Source: an uncultured bacterium (GTDB lineage Bacteria; Cyanobacteriota; Vampirovibrionia; Gastranaerophilales; Gastranaerophilaceae). From it: 39,284 nt of DNA. Location: positions 1 through 39,284 of the forward strand of contig CANENE010000016.1 of NCBI GenBank assembly GCA_947428835.1, read 5' to 3'. Made by a program: the position numbers and the translations under genes. Below, in pieces: positions 15,396 through 23,566 of the stretch (its first letter is position 1; the number at the start of each line of letters is the position of its first letter). The notes under the pieces are model-generated. The model had not been told where the DNA came from, searched no databases, and saw only the letters and a program-made list of their open reading frames with translations.

Positions 15396-16541
15396 CTATT
15401 TTAATACACTATTCAATACGTTATAATCAAATGTAAATTCAATTGGAACGGATGATCCTTTAAATTCAGGCGGAAGCGGTCTAAAAGGAGCAGTAAGTTC
15501 AATTGCTTTCATTGCCGCGTTATCTGCCAAAGGAACTCCTGAAGATTTTGTTACTTTTTTAGATAACAATCTTCCGTCTCTTCCTATTACAAATGTTATA
15601 ACGACTCTTTTAGAGCTATCGCCTTTTGGAGGCGTCCAATTTCTTTTTATTCTCTGTTCAAGGTCTCTCATATAAGGACCCCAATTAGGCTGTTTTAAAG
15701 CATCAATTCCGGGTCTGCCATTGGGATTACCGGGGCTTGGGTTTCCTGCTTGTCCGCTTCCGCCGCCTCTTGCATAGCTGCCGCCTGAGGCACCTGAAGC
15801 CATTTTAGTACCAGTTCCTGCTCCCGATGAAGAAAATCTTGGTGCAGGTGCTCCTGATGAAGTACCCACTCCGCTTCCGCCGGCAGAACCTGTTGCAGGT
15901 CTATATGTGCTTCCAACCGGAGCTTTTGTTGCAGGAGTTGCAATTGCAAAAGGGCTCTTTGGTGCAACTACAGGCTTTACTGCACTTGGCTTAGAAATCG
16001 CACTTGGCGCAGCAGGTTTAACCGTAGGCTTAGCACTTGGCGCTTGAATGCTTTTTGGTTTTGCAATCGGCTGCGGAGTCGGTTTTACGACAGGCTGAGG
16101 CTGCGGTTGTACTTTTGGCTGCGGCTGTGGTTTAGACATCTGTTTTGGCTGAGCCGGTTTTTTAGCAGGTGTTGCAGCTTGAGCGGGAGATGGCTCTGAT
16201 ATTGCTTTTTTAGGATCATGGATTCCGCCTGCCCGAGAATCTCTATCCGATCTTATTTTTGTCTTTTTATTAATCGGAGGTTGTGATTCATTTTGAACAA
16301 GCTTAAATTCCATGTCTCTATTTGTAAGTTCAGGCTTTGGAAGATGAGGGAAAATAAGCCCTGATAAAGCCGTTACCATCAAAAGTAAAAATGCAAAAGC
16401 AATATGCAAAAGCAAAGATAATGTAATACCTGAAACTACTGGTACTTCATCGGTTGCTTCAAAAAGGCTAGGAAGCTTTTTAATAGCTTGCTTGCTTTCA
16501 TCTTGCTGTTGTATATCAAATCTGTTTCTTATCTGTGCCAT
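15396..16541 (-). CDS. TonB/TolA-like energy transducer
   Basis: A 381-residue periplasm-spanning protein. The N-terminal membrane helix, GITLSLLLHIAFAFLLLM, contains Ser42-x3-His46, the residue pair that TonB and TolA use to couple to ExbB/TolQ. Then comes a Pro/Lys/Gln-rich stretch (about 118-200) with PQPQPKVQPQPQP-type repeats, a Gly/Ser/Ala-rich segment (about 205-275), and a C-terminal TonB domain (about 285-381) with IKRNWTPP, VVITFVIGRDGRL and SSGVPLADNAAMKAI. The Pro-rich spacer is TonB-like, while the C-terminal domain also fits TolA. I see no tolB or pal here, nor a TonB-dependent receptor. No strong ribosome site precedes the ATG. Confidence 0.9.
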   Translation of the reverse strand: MAQIRNRFDIQQQDESKQAIKKLPSLFEATDEVPVVSGITLSLLLHIAFAFLLLMVTALSGLIFPHLPKPELTNRDMEFKLVQNESQPPINKKTKIRSDRDSRAGGIHDPKKAISEPSPAQAATPAKKPAQPKQMSKPQPQPKVQPQPQPVVKPTPQPIAKPKSIQAPSAKPTVKPAAPSAISKPSAVKPVVAPKSPFAIATPATKAPVGSTYRPATGSAGGSGVGTSSGAPAPRFSSSGAGTGTKMASGASGGSYARGGGSGQAGNPSPGNPNGRPGIDALKQPNWGPYMRDLEQRIKRNWTPPKGDSSKRVVITFVIGRDGRLLSKKVTKSSGVPLADNAAMKAIELTAPFRPLPPEFKGSSVPIEFTFDYNVLNSVLK

Positions 16542-16596
16542 ATTCGTTTAAATTATTTACCCATTACTTATTTTTATAAATTAGCCAAAAGAGCAA

Positions 16597-17289
16597 TTAT
16601 TGAGCAGATAGTGTAATTGGCTGAGTAAAGTATACATTAATTATACTATTTACCGGAATGATTATACTATCTCCTTTATTTGCTACATTTGATATTATTC
16701 CAAGACCTGCCCCTAAAGCTGTTCCATAAATTGCACCCCGACCGACAGAACCTGATAAGGCTCCTGCAATTACACCTGAAACTGCTCCTGCTCCAGCTCC
16801 GACTGCTGCATTTTTAGCATATTCTTTAGCGTTATCTTTAGCAGTAGATGCTTTTAGAATTCCTGTGGTGTCATCTGTTAAAATAACACCGCTTATTGGA
16901 ATTACATTTCCATATGGAGTGGTGATGGTTGTAAATCTGATTTGTGTTTTTGCAAATTTTCCGGCTAAGCCTGCTTTTCTATTGAATGTTATAGTGCCTC
17001 CTATAACGCTTCCGGATGGAGCAACCAGCTTTGAATTATACAAAAAATCATTTTTTAATATTGCAGTTATGCTTTGACCGACTATTGCATTTTGAGAATT
17101 TATTTCCTGTGCCAAAACAGCTTCTATTGTAGTTCCGGCAGGAACGTAGGAAACATAACCTGAAAGAGAATTATCATTGTTTATGCTGTTTGTATTTGCA
17201 TAATTATTTGCAAAAGAAACATCATCAGCGCAAAACGCTAACAAAATGACTGACAAGAATGATAAACTGACTAATTTCTTTAACATCAT
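16597..17289 (-). CDS. Secreted protein with glycine-zipper segment, function unknown
   Basis: A 230-residue protein with a signal peptide (MLKKLVSLSFLSVILLAFCADDVSFA). A beta-rich domain follows (about 45-145: VPAGTTIEAVLAQEINSQNA ... PSGSVIGGTITF). Next is a glycine-zipper-like stretch (about 155-200: GAGAGAVSGVIAGALSGSVG), which could insert into or pack on the outer membrane. The N-terminal ATGATG offers two starts one codon apart. It lies 55 bases upstream of the tonB-like gene on the same strand and probably belongs to that operon. The VPAG/IPKG opening resembles that of the next protein upstream. I do not recognise a named family. Confidence 0.7.
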   Translation of the reverse strand: MMLKKLVSLSFLSVILLAFCADDVSFANNYANTNSINNDNSLSGYVSYVPAGTTIEAVLAQEINSQNAIVGQSITAILKNDFLYNSKLVAPSGSVIGGTITFNRKAGLAGKFAKTQIRFTTITTPYGNVIPISGVILTDDTTGILKASTAKDNAKEYAKNAAVGAGAGAVSGVIAGALSGSVGRGAIYGTALGAGLGIISNVANKGDSIIIPVNSIINVYFTQPITLSAQ

Positions 17290-17346
17290 TATACTAATTT
17301 TCTCTTCCCTTTAAGTTATATTAACATAATTTTTGATTTTGACAAA

Positions 17347-17889
17347 TTATATATAAAAATTTTCATCAAATTGGACGAATATATTATCTCTTGAAGTAAT
17401 GCCCACATGGGAACCGAATTCATATTCGCCGCTTGGAACCCACTGCAGAGTGCCTCCCCATCTGTTTCCATAGACTCTTCTCGGGTGAATGGTTTTATTA
17501 TATGAAGCAGGATTTGTTAAATTGCCTCCCAACACATCACTGCTTGCAAAAATTACTCTTCCTGTCATTGTCCTTTGATGGTTTCTATCTTTAATTATAC
17601 CATCTATTGTGATACTCATTGCAGCATTCACTCCCTGTACGGGCATCTTTAACATACTTACATATCCTGTAAAAATGTCGCCTTTAGCGACTGCTTTGGT
17701 TTCTTGAACCCAAACATCGCTTGGAGCTATAAAATACACTCTTGACCCTTCTTCAAGTGATTTGGTGTTTATTGGGACTTTCGTATAGACCTTTACAAGA
17801 GTTCCTTTTGGAATATAAGGAGAATATGATAATGCCGCAAGAGCGAAGCCAAAAAATATTAGAATTATAAATATTATTTTTTTAATCAT
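17347..17889 (-). CDS. Secreted or membrane-anchored protein, function unknown
   Basis: A 180-residue protein with an N-terminal hydrophobic segment (2-22) that can serve as signal peptide or anchor. The mature part starts YIPKGTLVKVYTKVPINTKSLEEGSRVYF, similar in plan to the protein encoded just downstream (pro-Gly turn, then VYTKVPI/VLAQEI). It is likely beta-rich. There is no cysteine in the mature part. It is first in the run that leads to tonB, exbB, exbD and the asmA-like gene, and starts 86 bases from the divergent large AsmA-like gene. No ribosome site is visible. A role at the envelope is inferred only from location and the signal. Confidence 0.65.
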   Translation of the reverse strand: MIKKIIFIILIFFGFALAALSYSPYIPKGTLVKVYTKVPINTKSLEEGSRVYFIAPSDVWVQETKAVAKGDIFTGYVSMLKMPVQGVNAAMSITIDGIIKDRNHQRTMTGRVIFASSDVLGGNLTNPASYNKTIHPRRVYGNRWGGTLQWVPSGEYEFGSHVGITSRDNIFVQFDENFYI

Positions 17890-17975
17890 TGCAATATAAT
17901 AATATTTTTTTCAATAATTTCAACCTAATGATTGTATGATTTTTCATCAGATATGCTATATATAATATTACTAAT

Positions 17976-20900
17976 ATGGAAAAATCTATCTCAAAATCAT
18001 ATATAAAAAAAGCTTTAATTGCCCTGTCTATAATACTTATAGTACTTATGAGCTTAATTTGTGCTTTTAAAAAATATTTTTCTTATTCAATAATTGAAGA
18101 CTACTTTTTTAATTTCACAGGTTTAAAGCTGGAACTTGTTGAACCAAAAACAAAGCTTGGGGCGCATATTTGTTTTAAAGCTGATACTATAAGTATTTTT
18201 GACGAAAATAAAAAAACAAGATTTGTTTATATTCAAAATCCCGATATTGATTTCAAGCCCTTTAGTTTTTTATTTAAAAAGATAAATATTAAATCACTAA
18301 ATGCAAGAAGCATTGAAATTAATTTAAACAGAAATGAAAAAGGCATTTTTGATATTGTAAATTCAATAAAAAAACAGAAAGATGAAAAAGAATTTAAAAA
18401 TAATTTCAAAGATTTTAAAATAGTCAGATTTAATTCGGATATAAAAAATATAAAAATCTCTCTAAAAGATGATTTTCATACAAAAAGCACAACAACTTTG
18501 AATTTAGATAATTCCATAATTAAAAAAAGCAAAAAATCCTTTATAATCAACGAAAAAGGAACAGTTGAAACTATAATCAATTCTAAAAAAGAAATTTCAA
18601 ATATCGACATTAAAATAGACAGTGAAAACTATTATGAAGCAAATATCGATAATATAAATCTTCATATTTTTTCTTCACTTTTTGAAAAGTATCTGTCAAA
18701 TGATATTTTAAATGTCTATGGAAACGCTAATATCTCAATTATTAACAAAACATTTTTTATAGAAATTGATAAAATTATATTTAATTTAAAAAATAACAAA
18801 AATATAATCCCATATAGCAAAAATATCGTTTTAAAAGGATTATTTGATTTTGATAAAAATACATTTGAAATAAAACAATCAAAACTTTTATCCGATAAGC
18901 TCGATATAGAAGCTTTCGGAACCATCAAAAATATAAATTCCGATTTTAAAAATACGGATTTTGATTTTGATGTACAAATAAATAATACCGAACTAAACAA
19001 TCTTGCTTATTTTTTGCCCGATGGGCTCATATACTATAATCCAAGAGGTATAAAAACCTTAAAAGAAACAGGATTTTTTGGTATTTTAAATGGCAGATTA
19101 AAAATCAATTCTTCAATAAAGCCTGTTTGTGTTGAAGGATATGTCAAAGCAACAAATATTAGAATTTTAAGCGCTCCTAAAGCATACAGACCAAATGATG
19201 TTAACGCTCTTTTTATGAAAGATAAAGTAAAAATTCATACAAAAGTTTATTCATATAATAACGAATACGTTTTGATAGACGGCATTTCAAACTTAGATGA
19301 CAGCTTATATGGCGAATATAGTATAGAATCAAGCCAAAATGTTGATCTTAAATATGCTCAGGATTATCTAATTCCAATTCAAAGAATAATCGGCTTTAAT
19401 CTTGGCCCTGTTCCTATTATGAAGCTTTCAGGATTCGGAAATATCAACATCAAAACCAAAGGAACAATAGAAGATGCCAGAATCTTTGGAGAATTTAGAG
19501 CGCATAATGCAATAGCTTCTATTAAAGGAATTGACGCCATTTTAAAAAACGGTAGTGCAAGACTCATTTTTGATGACAGGAATTTGATTTTTAAAGAAAT
19601 CAAAGGAACTATGCAAAATGCCGATTTTCTTTTAACCGGAATAGGCGACACTAAAGGAAATATGGATGTAGATGTCAAAATCAAAGATATAAGAGCTATT
19701 GATGCTATTAATATTTTTAAAACAAGCGAACTATCCAAACCATACAAAAGCCTTTTAGATAATGTTGCAGGAGTCTCATCCAATATAAATGCTTTTATCA
19801 ACCTTAAAGGAAACAATTTATTAAATGAATATGAAAGCGACGATTTCTTATCCAAATTAAAACTTAAAGGGAGTCTGGATTTTAAAAACAACAAAATAAT
19901 TTTGAATAATTCAATGTTTGTTAAAAATTTAAATGGTAATTTCTCTTTTGGAGACAGCCAAAGCGCTAATTTAAATTTTAATATCGGAAATAGTCAAAAT
20001 TCAAAATTTAATTTTTCTTTTAAATCCAAAACGCCACTTGAAAATATTACAAAAGGCGAAGATATAATTTTTGATTCATATTTAAAAAGCTCAAAAGCTG
20101 AATTTCAAGATATACTTGATGAAATCAAAAATATAAAAAATAACGACCGAATAAATTATTTAAAATTTTTAGATGGTGTTAATTTCTTATATAAAATTGA
20201 CACAAAACATCAGGGAAAAATTAATATAAATAATATCAACCCGAATGATATCAAAATTTCAGGCTATATTTTAGGTTTAAATAGCGGCATAAATAAAAAT
20301 ATTAAATTCAATTCAGGTATTATCAAGCTTGAAGATAACAAAATTAATTTCAATAATTTCCAAACGGTTTTTAATCAGGGAAATATGAAAATTACAGGCA
20401 ACATCAAAGACTACCTTACAACAAAACCTATAGGCGATTTGAATATTGATATTGAAAATATTAACTTAAAGAAAATGTCTGAAATAATTCCAAAAGTTAA
20501 ATTTAGTGAAACAACTTTAAAAAAGGGTAAAATAACATTTAAAAACACTGCTTTAAAATTAAATTCATTTAGTATTGATGTTGAAAAAATGCCTCTTTAT
20601 TTAGATGCGCAAATAAGAAACATCTACGATAAAAATTCTGCTCTTGAAACTAATTTTTCCGCTCTGTTAAACGAAAAAACAATGGATTCGATAGTAAACC
20701 CTTATTTAGATTATCCTATTAAAATTAAAGGCGAAACCCTTGTTAAAGGTACTTTTAAAGGTGATGAGGATAATTATGATTTGAATTTTGCACTCACTAT
20801 TCCAAAAGATTGCGATATTTCTTTTTCAGGAGCCAACCTTGGAGATGTCGACATTAAAAGGCAAATCTTAGGTAAAATTAAAGTACACAATAATATCTTA

Positions 20901-22334
20901 AAAATTGATAACATAAGACTTGTTAAATACATCAAAAACCAAAACAACAAAACAAATCCATTGGTTACTTTGAAGGCAAATGGTGAAATTATACAAAAAA
21001 ATAAAAAAATGTATTATAACAATTTTAAAATTTCAACCAATACACCAATTAACGTTAGAATCTTAAATTTGGTATTTAAAAAATCTCTGCTTAAAAAAGG
21101 AAGCTTTGAATGTCTTATAAATCTGACAGGAGATATTAAATCTCCAAAACCGACAGGAAAAATAGTTTTCCAAGACCTCGATATTCCTTTGTATGATACA
21201 CAGATAAATGATATCAGATTAAACATTGAACAAAATGACATAATAGGTCAAATTGATGCTAAAAGTGCACAGAGCGATTTAACAATTGATTTTACCGCCC
21301 AAAATAGCTTTGAAACACCTTATGTTATAGATAGTGTTGATATTCAATCTACAAAGCTTGATATTTCACAAATTTTAAAAAGTGTAAGTGTTCAAACCAA
21401 TAAAACAGATATTGCAAAAAAACAAGATATTGCAATAAAACCTGATGATATTATAGTTAAAAAAGGTTCTTTCCATTTTAAAGATGTAAATTATGACAAA
21501 ATTACAGCTAAAAACTTAAAGGGAAATTTTGATTATAAAAATAACCTTTTCAATTTAAAAGATATTATTTTTGAAATTGCAAAAGGTCAAATCATAGCCA
21601 AAGGCACCTACAGCATAAATTCAACAAAATTAAACCTAAATGCTGCAATGGAAAATTGTGAAGCAAATCTTTTGACCAAAGATTTTCTTAAAATGCAGGA
21701 TCAAATCTTTGGAAAAGTAAATGGCTCTATGACTTTAAGCGCTAAAAATCTAAATACTCCCCAAGGCATAAAGACTCTTAAATCAGAAGTTACTTTTTCA
21801 ATAAATGAAGGTAAAATGCCAAAATTGGGATCGCTTGAATATCTTTTAAGCGCAGGTAATCTTATTAAAAACGGAATCTTAGGATTATCTTTAAATAATA
21901 TTATTCAAATTTTGACTCCCTATAAAACAGGTGAATTTGAAAAAATTTCAGGAACGCTTTTAATTAAAGGCGGCGAAGTACAAGATATTGAAATCCTTTC
22001 AAAAGGTAAAAACCTAAGCTTATATTTAAACGGGAACTATAGTATACTGGAAAACTTTGCTGATATCGATATCTACGGAAGACTTTCTAAAAATGTTTCA
22101 AATGCTTTAGTCGGAAAAGTTGCAAATGCTTCTATTGCACAATTTATATCTTCAATTCCAATAATTAAAAACAAAAATTCCAACAAAATTGAAGAAAACC
22201 TGCAAAAAATTCCATCTGTTGAAAACGAATCTGAGAATACTTCTCAAGATAAAGAAACAAAAGCATATTTCAAAGTAAAAGTTTTGGGAGATATTAATAA
22301 AGACAATTATATTAAGAGTTTCTCCTGGCAGTAG
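17976..22334 (+). CDS. Large AsmA/TamB-like envelope-spanning protein
   Basis: A 1452-residue protein with a short basic tail, one membrane helix (13-30) and more than 1400 periplasmic residues of repetitive beta strands (patterns such as DFDVQINNTEL and DVDVKIKDI). That is the layout of AsmA-superfamily lipid-transfer bridges such as TamB and YhdP. The C-terminal 250 residues (LEYLLSAGNLIKNGILGLSLN ... TGEFEKISGTLLIKGGEVQDIE ... YSILENFADIDIYGR) align well with the 1087-residue protein at 10601. TATAAT at 17961-17966 is only ten bases before the ATG and no ribosome site is visible, so the mRNA may be leaderless. It is divergent from the tonB-exbBD run. The 3' end overlaps the convergent GIY-YIG gene by 23 bases. 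Confidence 0.82.
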   Translation: MEKSISKSYIKKALIALSIILIVLMSLICAFKKYFSYSIIEDYFFNFTGLKLELVEPKTKLGAHICFKADTISIFDENKKTRFVYIQNPDIDFKPFSFLFKKINIKSLNARSIEINLNRNEKGIFDIVNSIKKQKDEKEFKNNFKDFKIVRFNSDIKNIKISLKDDFHTKSTTTLNLDNSIIKKSKKSFIINEKGTVETIINSKKEISNIDIKIDSENYYEANIDNINLHIFSSLFEKYLSNDILNVYGNANISIINKTFFIEIDKIIFNLKNNKNIIPYSKNIVLKGLFDFDKNTFEIKQSKLLSDKLDIEAFGTIKNINSDFKNTDFDFDVQINNTELNNLAYFLPDGLIYYNPRGIKTLKETGFFGILNGRLKINSSIKPVCVEGYVKATNIRILSAPKAYRPNDVNALFMKDKVKIHTKVYSYNNEYVLIDGISNLDDSLYGEYSIESSQNVDLKYAQDYLIPIQRIIGFNLGPVPIMKLSGFGNINIKTKGTIEDARIFGEFRAHNAIASIKGIDAILKNGSARLIFDDRNLIFKEIKGTMQNADFLLTGIGDTKGNMDVDVKIKDIRAIDAINIFKTSELSKPYKSLLDNVAGVSSNINAFINLKGNNLLNEYESDDFLSKLKLKGSLDFKNNKIILNNSMFVKNLNGNFSFGDSQSANLNFNIGNSQNSKFNFSFKSKTPLENITKGEDIIFDSYLKSSKAEFQDILDEIKNIKNNDRINYLKFLDGVNFLYKIDTKHQGKININNINPNDIKISGYILGLNSGINKNIKFNSGIIKLEDNKINFNNFQTVFNQGNMKITGNIKDYLTTKPIGDLNIDIENINLKKMSEIIPKVKFSETTLKKGKITFKNTALKLNSFSIDVEKMPLYLDAQIRNIYDKNSALETNFSALLNEKTMDSIVNPYLDYPIKIKGETLVKGTFKGDEDNYDLNFALTIPKDCDISFSGANLGDVDIKRQILGKIKVHNNILKIDNIRLVKYIKNQNNKTNPLVTLKANGEIIQKNKKMYYNNFKISTNTPINVRILNLVFKKSLLKKGSFECLINLTGDIKSPKPTGKIVFQDLDIPLYDTQINDIRLNIEQNDIIGQIDAKSAQSDLTIDFTAQNSFETPYVIDSVDIQSTKLDISQILKSVSVQTNKTDIAKKQDIAIKPDDIIVKKGSFHFKDVNYDKITAKNLKGNFDYKNNLFNLKDIIFEIAKGQIIAKGTYSINSTKLNLNAAMENCEANLLTKDFLKMQDQIFGKVNGSMTLSAKNLNTPQGIKTLKSEVTFSINEGKMPKLGSLEYLLSAGNLIKNGILGLSLNNIIQILTPYKTGEFEKISGTLLIKGGEVQDIEILSKGKNLSLYLNGNYSILENFADIDIYGRLSKNVSNALVGKVANASIAQFISSIPIIKNKNSNKIEENLQKIPSVENESENTSQDKETKAYFKVKVLGDINKDNYIKSFSWQ

Positions 22335-22611
22335 CTAAAAGTTGGGTTGTTCTTTTCTTATTTTTTTCAATCATTTCAAGCTTTTGCTGTCTTGAAAGAG
22401 AATGTTTTATCCTGTATTCTTCTTTAGATGCCGAGCTTTTATCTTCAAAAATATCAACATAGAGGATTTCAAGGGGTTTATTTGCTTTTGTATATTTAGC
22501 ACCTTTTTTAGGGTCATTTTTATGCTCATCAAATCTTTTGAAAATATCTTTTGCAATTCCTGTATATAAAGTGTTCGAGCTAGTTAGAAGAATGTAGAGA
22601 TAATATTTCAT
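22312..22611 (-). CDS. GIY-YIG nuclease-superfamily protein (YhbQ/UPF0213-like)
   Basis: A 99-residue single-domain protein. YYLYILLTSSNTLYTGIAKD (3-22) gives the two GIY-YIG strands as LYI and LYTGI. Arg26 in FKRFDEH and the Lys/Tyr-rich GAKYTKANKP follow in family order. Small stand-alone members such as E. coli YhbQ have poorly defined roles in DNA handling. It is translated from inside the end of dus (32-base overlap) with GAGG six bases before the ATG, so the pair is coupled. The last 23 bases overlap the convergent AsmA-like gene. The basic C-terminal tail (KKRTTQLLATARRNS) may bind nucleic acid. Confidence 0.88.
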   Translation of the reverse strand: MKYYLYILLTSSNTLYTGIAKDIFKRFDEHKNDPKKGAKYTKANKPLEILYVDIFEDKSSASKEEYRIKHSLSRQQKLEMIEKNKKRTTQLLATARRNS

Positions 22612-23566
22612 CTAAAGCCTCAAGGATTTCTTTTTTATTTTCGTATTGCACCAAAGCACTTCTGTATTTAGAAGCGTTTCTAACTGTCGATATATAATAA
22701 TTATAAAATTTCCTCATAAATTTAACGCCGTTTCTTTCACCCATAAAATCAACCTCTTTAATTAAATGTTCTTTTAGCATATTGATTTTTTCTTTCAAAT
22801 CGGGCTCAGGTAAAATTATTCCATCTTCTATATATTTTTGCGCTCTAAAGGGAAGACTGAAATCTCCCATAATTCCTCTTCCAATTGAAACACCATCGGC
22901 ACCTGTGATTTCAAGACATTTTTTCACATCATCAAGAGACTTTATATCACCATTTGCAAAAACAGGAATATCAAGTTCTTTTTTGAGCTTTGCAATTTTT
23001 TGCCAATCGGCACATCCGCTATATAACTGGCTTCTTGTTCTGGCATGAAGAGTCACAAAGCTTGCTCCTGCTTCTTGCATTTTTTGTCCGAATTCTATGT
23101 AGTTTTGGGTATCTGATGTCATTCCAAGCCTGAATTTAACGCTTACAGGTAAGTTTGTTGCATTTTTTATTTCTTTTACAATCTCATAGGCCAATTCGGG
23201 TGTTTTCATCATAGCGCTTCCATCGCCTGAAACGATAACTTTTTTCACAGGGCAGCCGCAATTTATATCAATCATAGAAGCAAAAGGTGCCAGTATCGTT
23301 GCAGCTTTAACCATTTTGTCTATTTTATGACCTACAAGCTGAAAAGCCAAAGGATATTCAAAATCTTCAAATTGGATTATCCTTGGATTTGGATTATTGC
23401 ATAGCATTTCAGAAGATATCATCTCTGTTGTCATAAGACAATTTGAGCCATATTTTCTAATCATACCCCTAAAAACAATATCAGAGACGCCGGCAAGTGG
23501 CGCCTGAATTACTTTTACCCCTTTTATATCAAAGGTTTTTATATCAAAGGTTTTACTTTTGGGCAT
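22580..23566 (-). CDS. dus: tRNA-dihydrouridine synthase (DusB-like)
   Basis: FMN enzyme that reduces uridine to dihydrouridine in tRNA D-loops. The 328-residue product shows the TIM-barrel signatures: QAPLAGVSDIVFRGM (21-35), the active-site loop DINCGCPVKKV with the probable catalytic Cys105, KFRLG, TLHARTR, FANGDIKS and GVSIGRGIMGD (phosphate binding). The N-terminus carries a duplicated TFDIK caused by a 15-base tandem repeat. The start ATG lies within the end of the upstream TPR gene (14-base overlap). DusB is usual next to fis or nifR3-type contexts, but here it sits between a TPR gene and a GIY-YIG gene. The subfamily (DusB) is my judgement from the GCPVKKV motif. Confidence 0.95.
   Translation of the reverse strand: MPKSKTFDIKTFDIKGVKVIQAPLAGVSDIVFRGMIRKYGSNCLMTTEMISSEMLCNNPNPRIIQFEDFEYPLAFQLVGHKIDKMVKAATILAPFASMIDINCGCPVKKVIVSGDGSAMMKTPELAYEIVKEIKNATNLPVSVKFRLGMTSDTQNYIEFGQKMQEAGASFVTLHARTRSQLYSGCADWQKIAKLKKELDIPVFANGDIKSLDDVKKCLEITGADGVSIGRGIMGDFSLPFRAQKYIEDGIILPEPDLKEKINMLKEHLIKEVDFMGERNGVKFMRKFYNYYISTVRNASKYRSALVQYENKKEILEALDEILSLHSSN
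23522..23554 (-). repeat. 15-base tandem repeat at the TPR/dus junction
   Basis: About 2.2 perfect copies of a 15-base unit (TTTATATCAAAGGTT on the plus strand). It lies at the start of dus and adds TFDIK a second time. Being a multiple of three, changes in copy number keep the frame. Confidence 0.85.

Noticed and set aside
19379-19894. 171-codon minus-strand frame inside the large AsmA-like gene
   Set aside because: It is antisense to a well-supported gene, has no ribosome site or domain, and its Leu/Ser/Ile-rich makeup is what reverse translation of Lys/Asn/Asp-rich protein gives.
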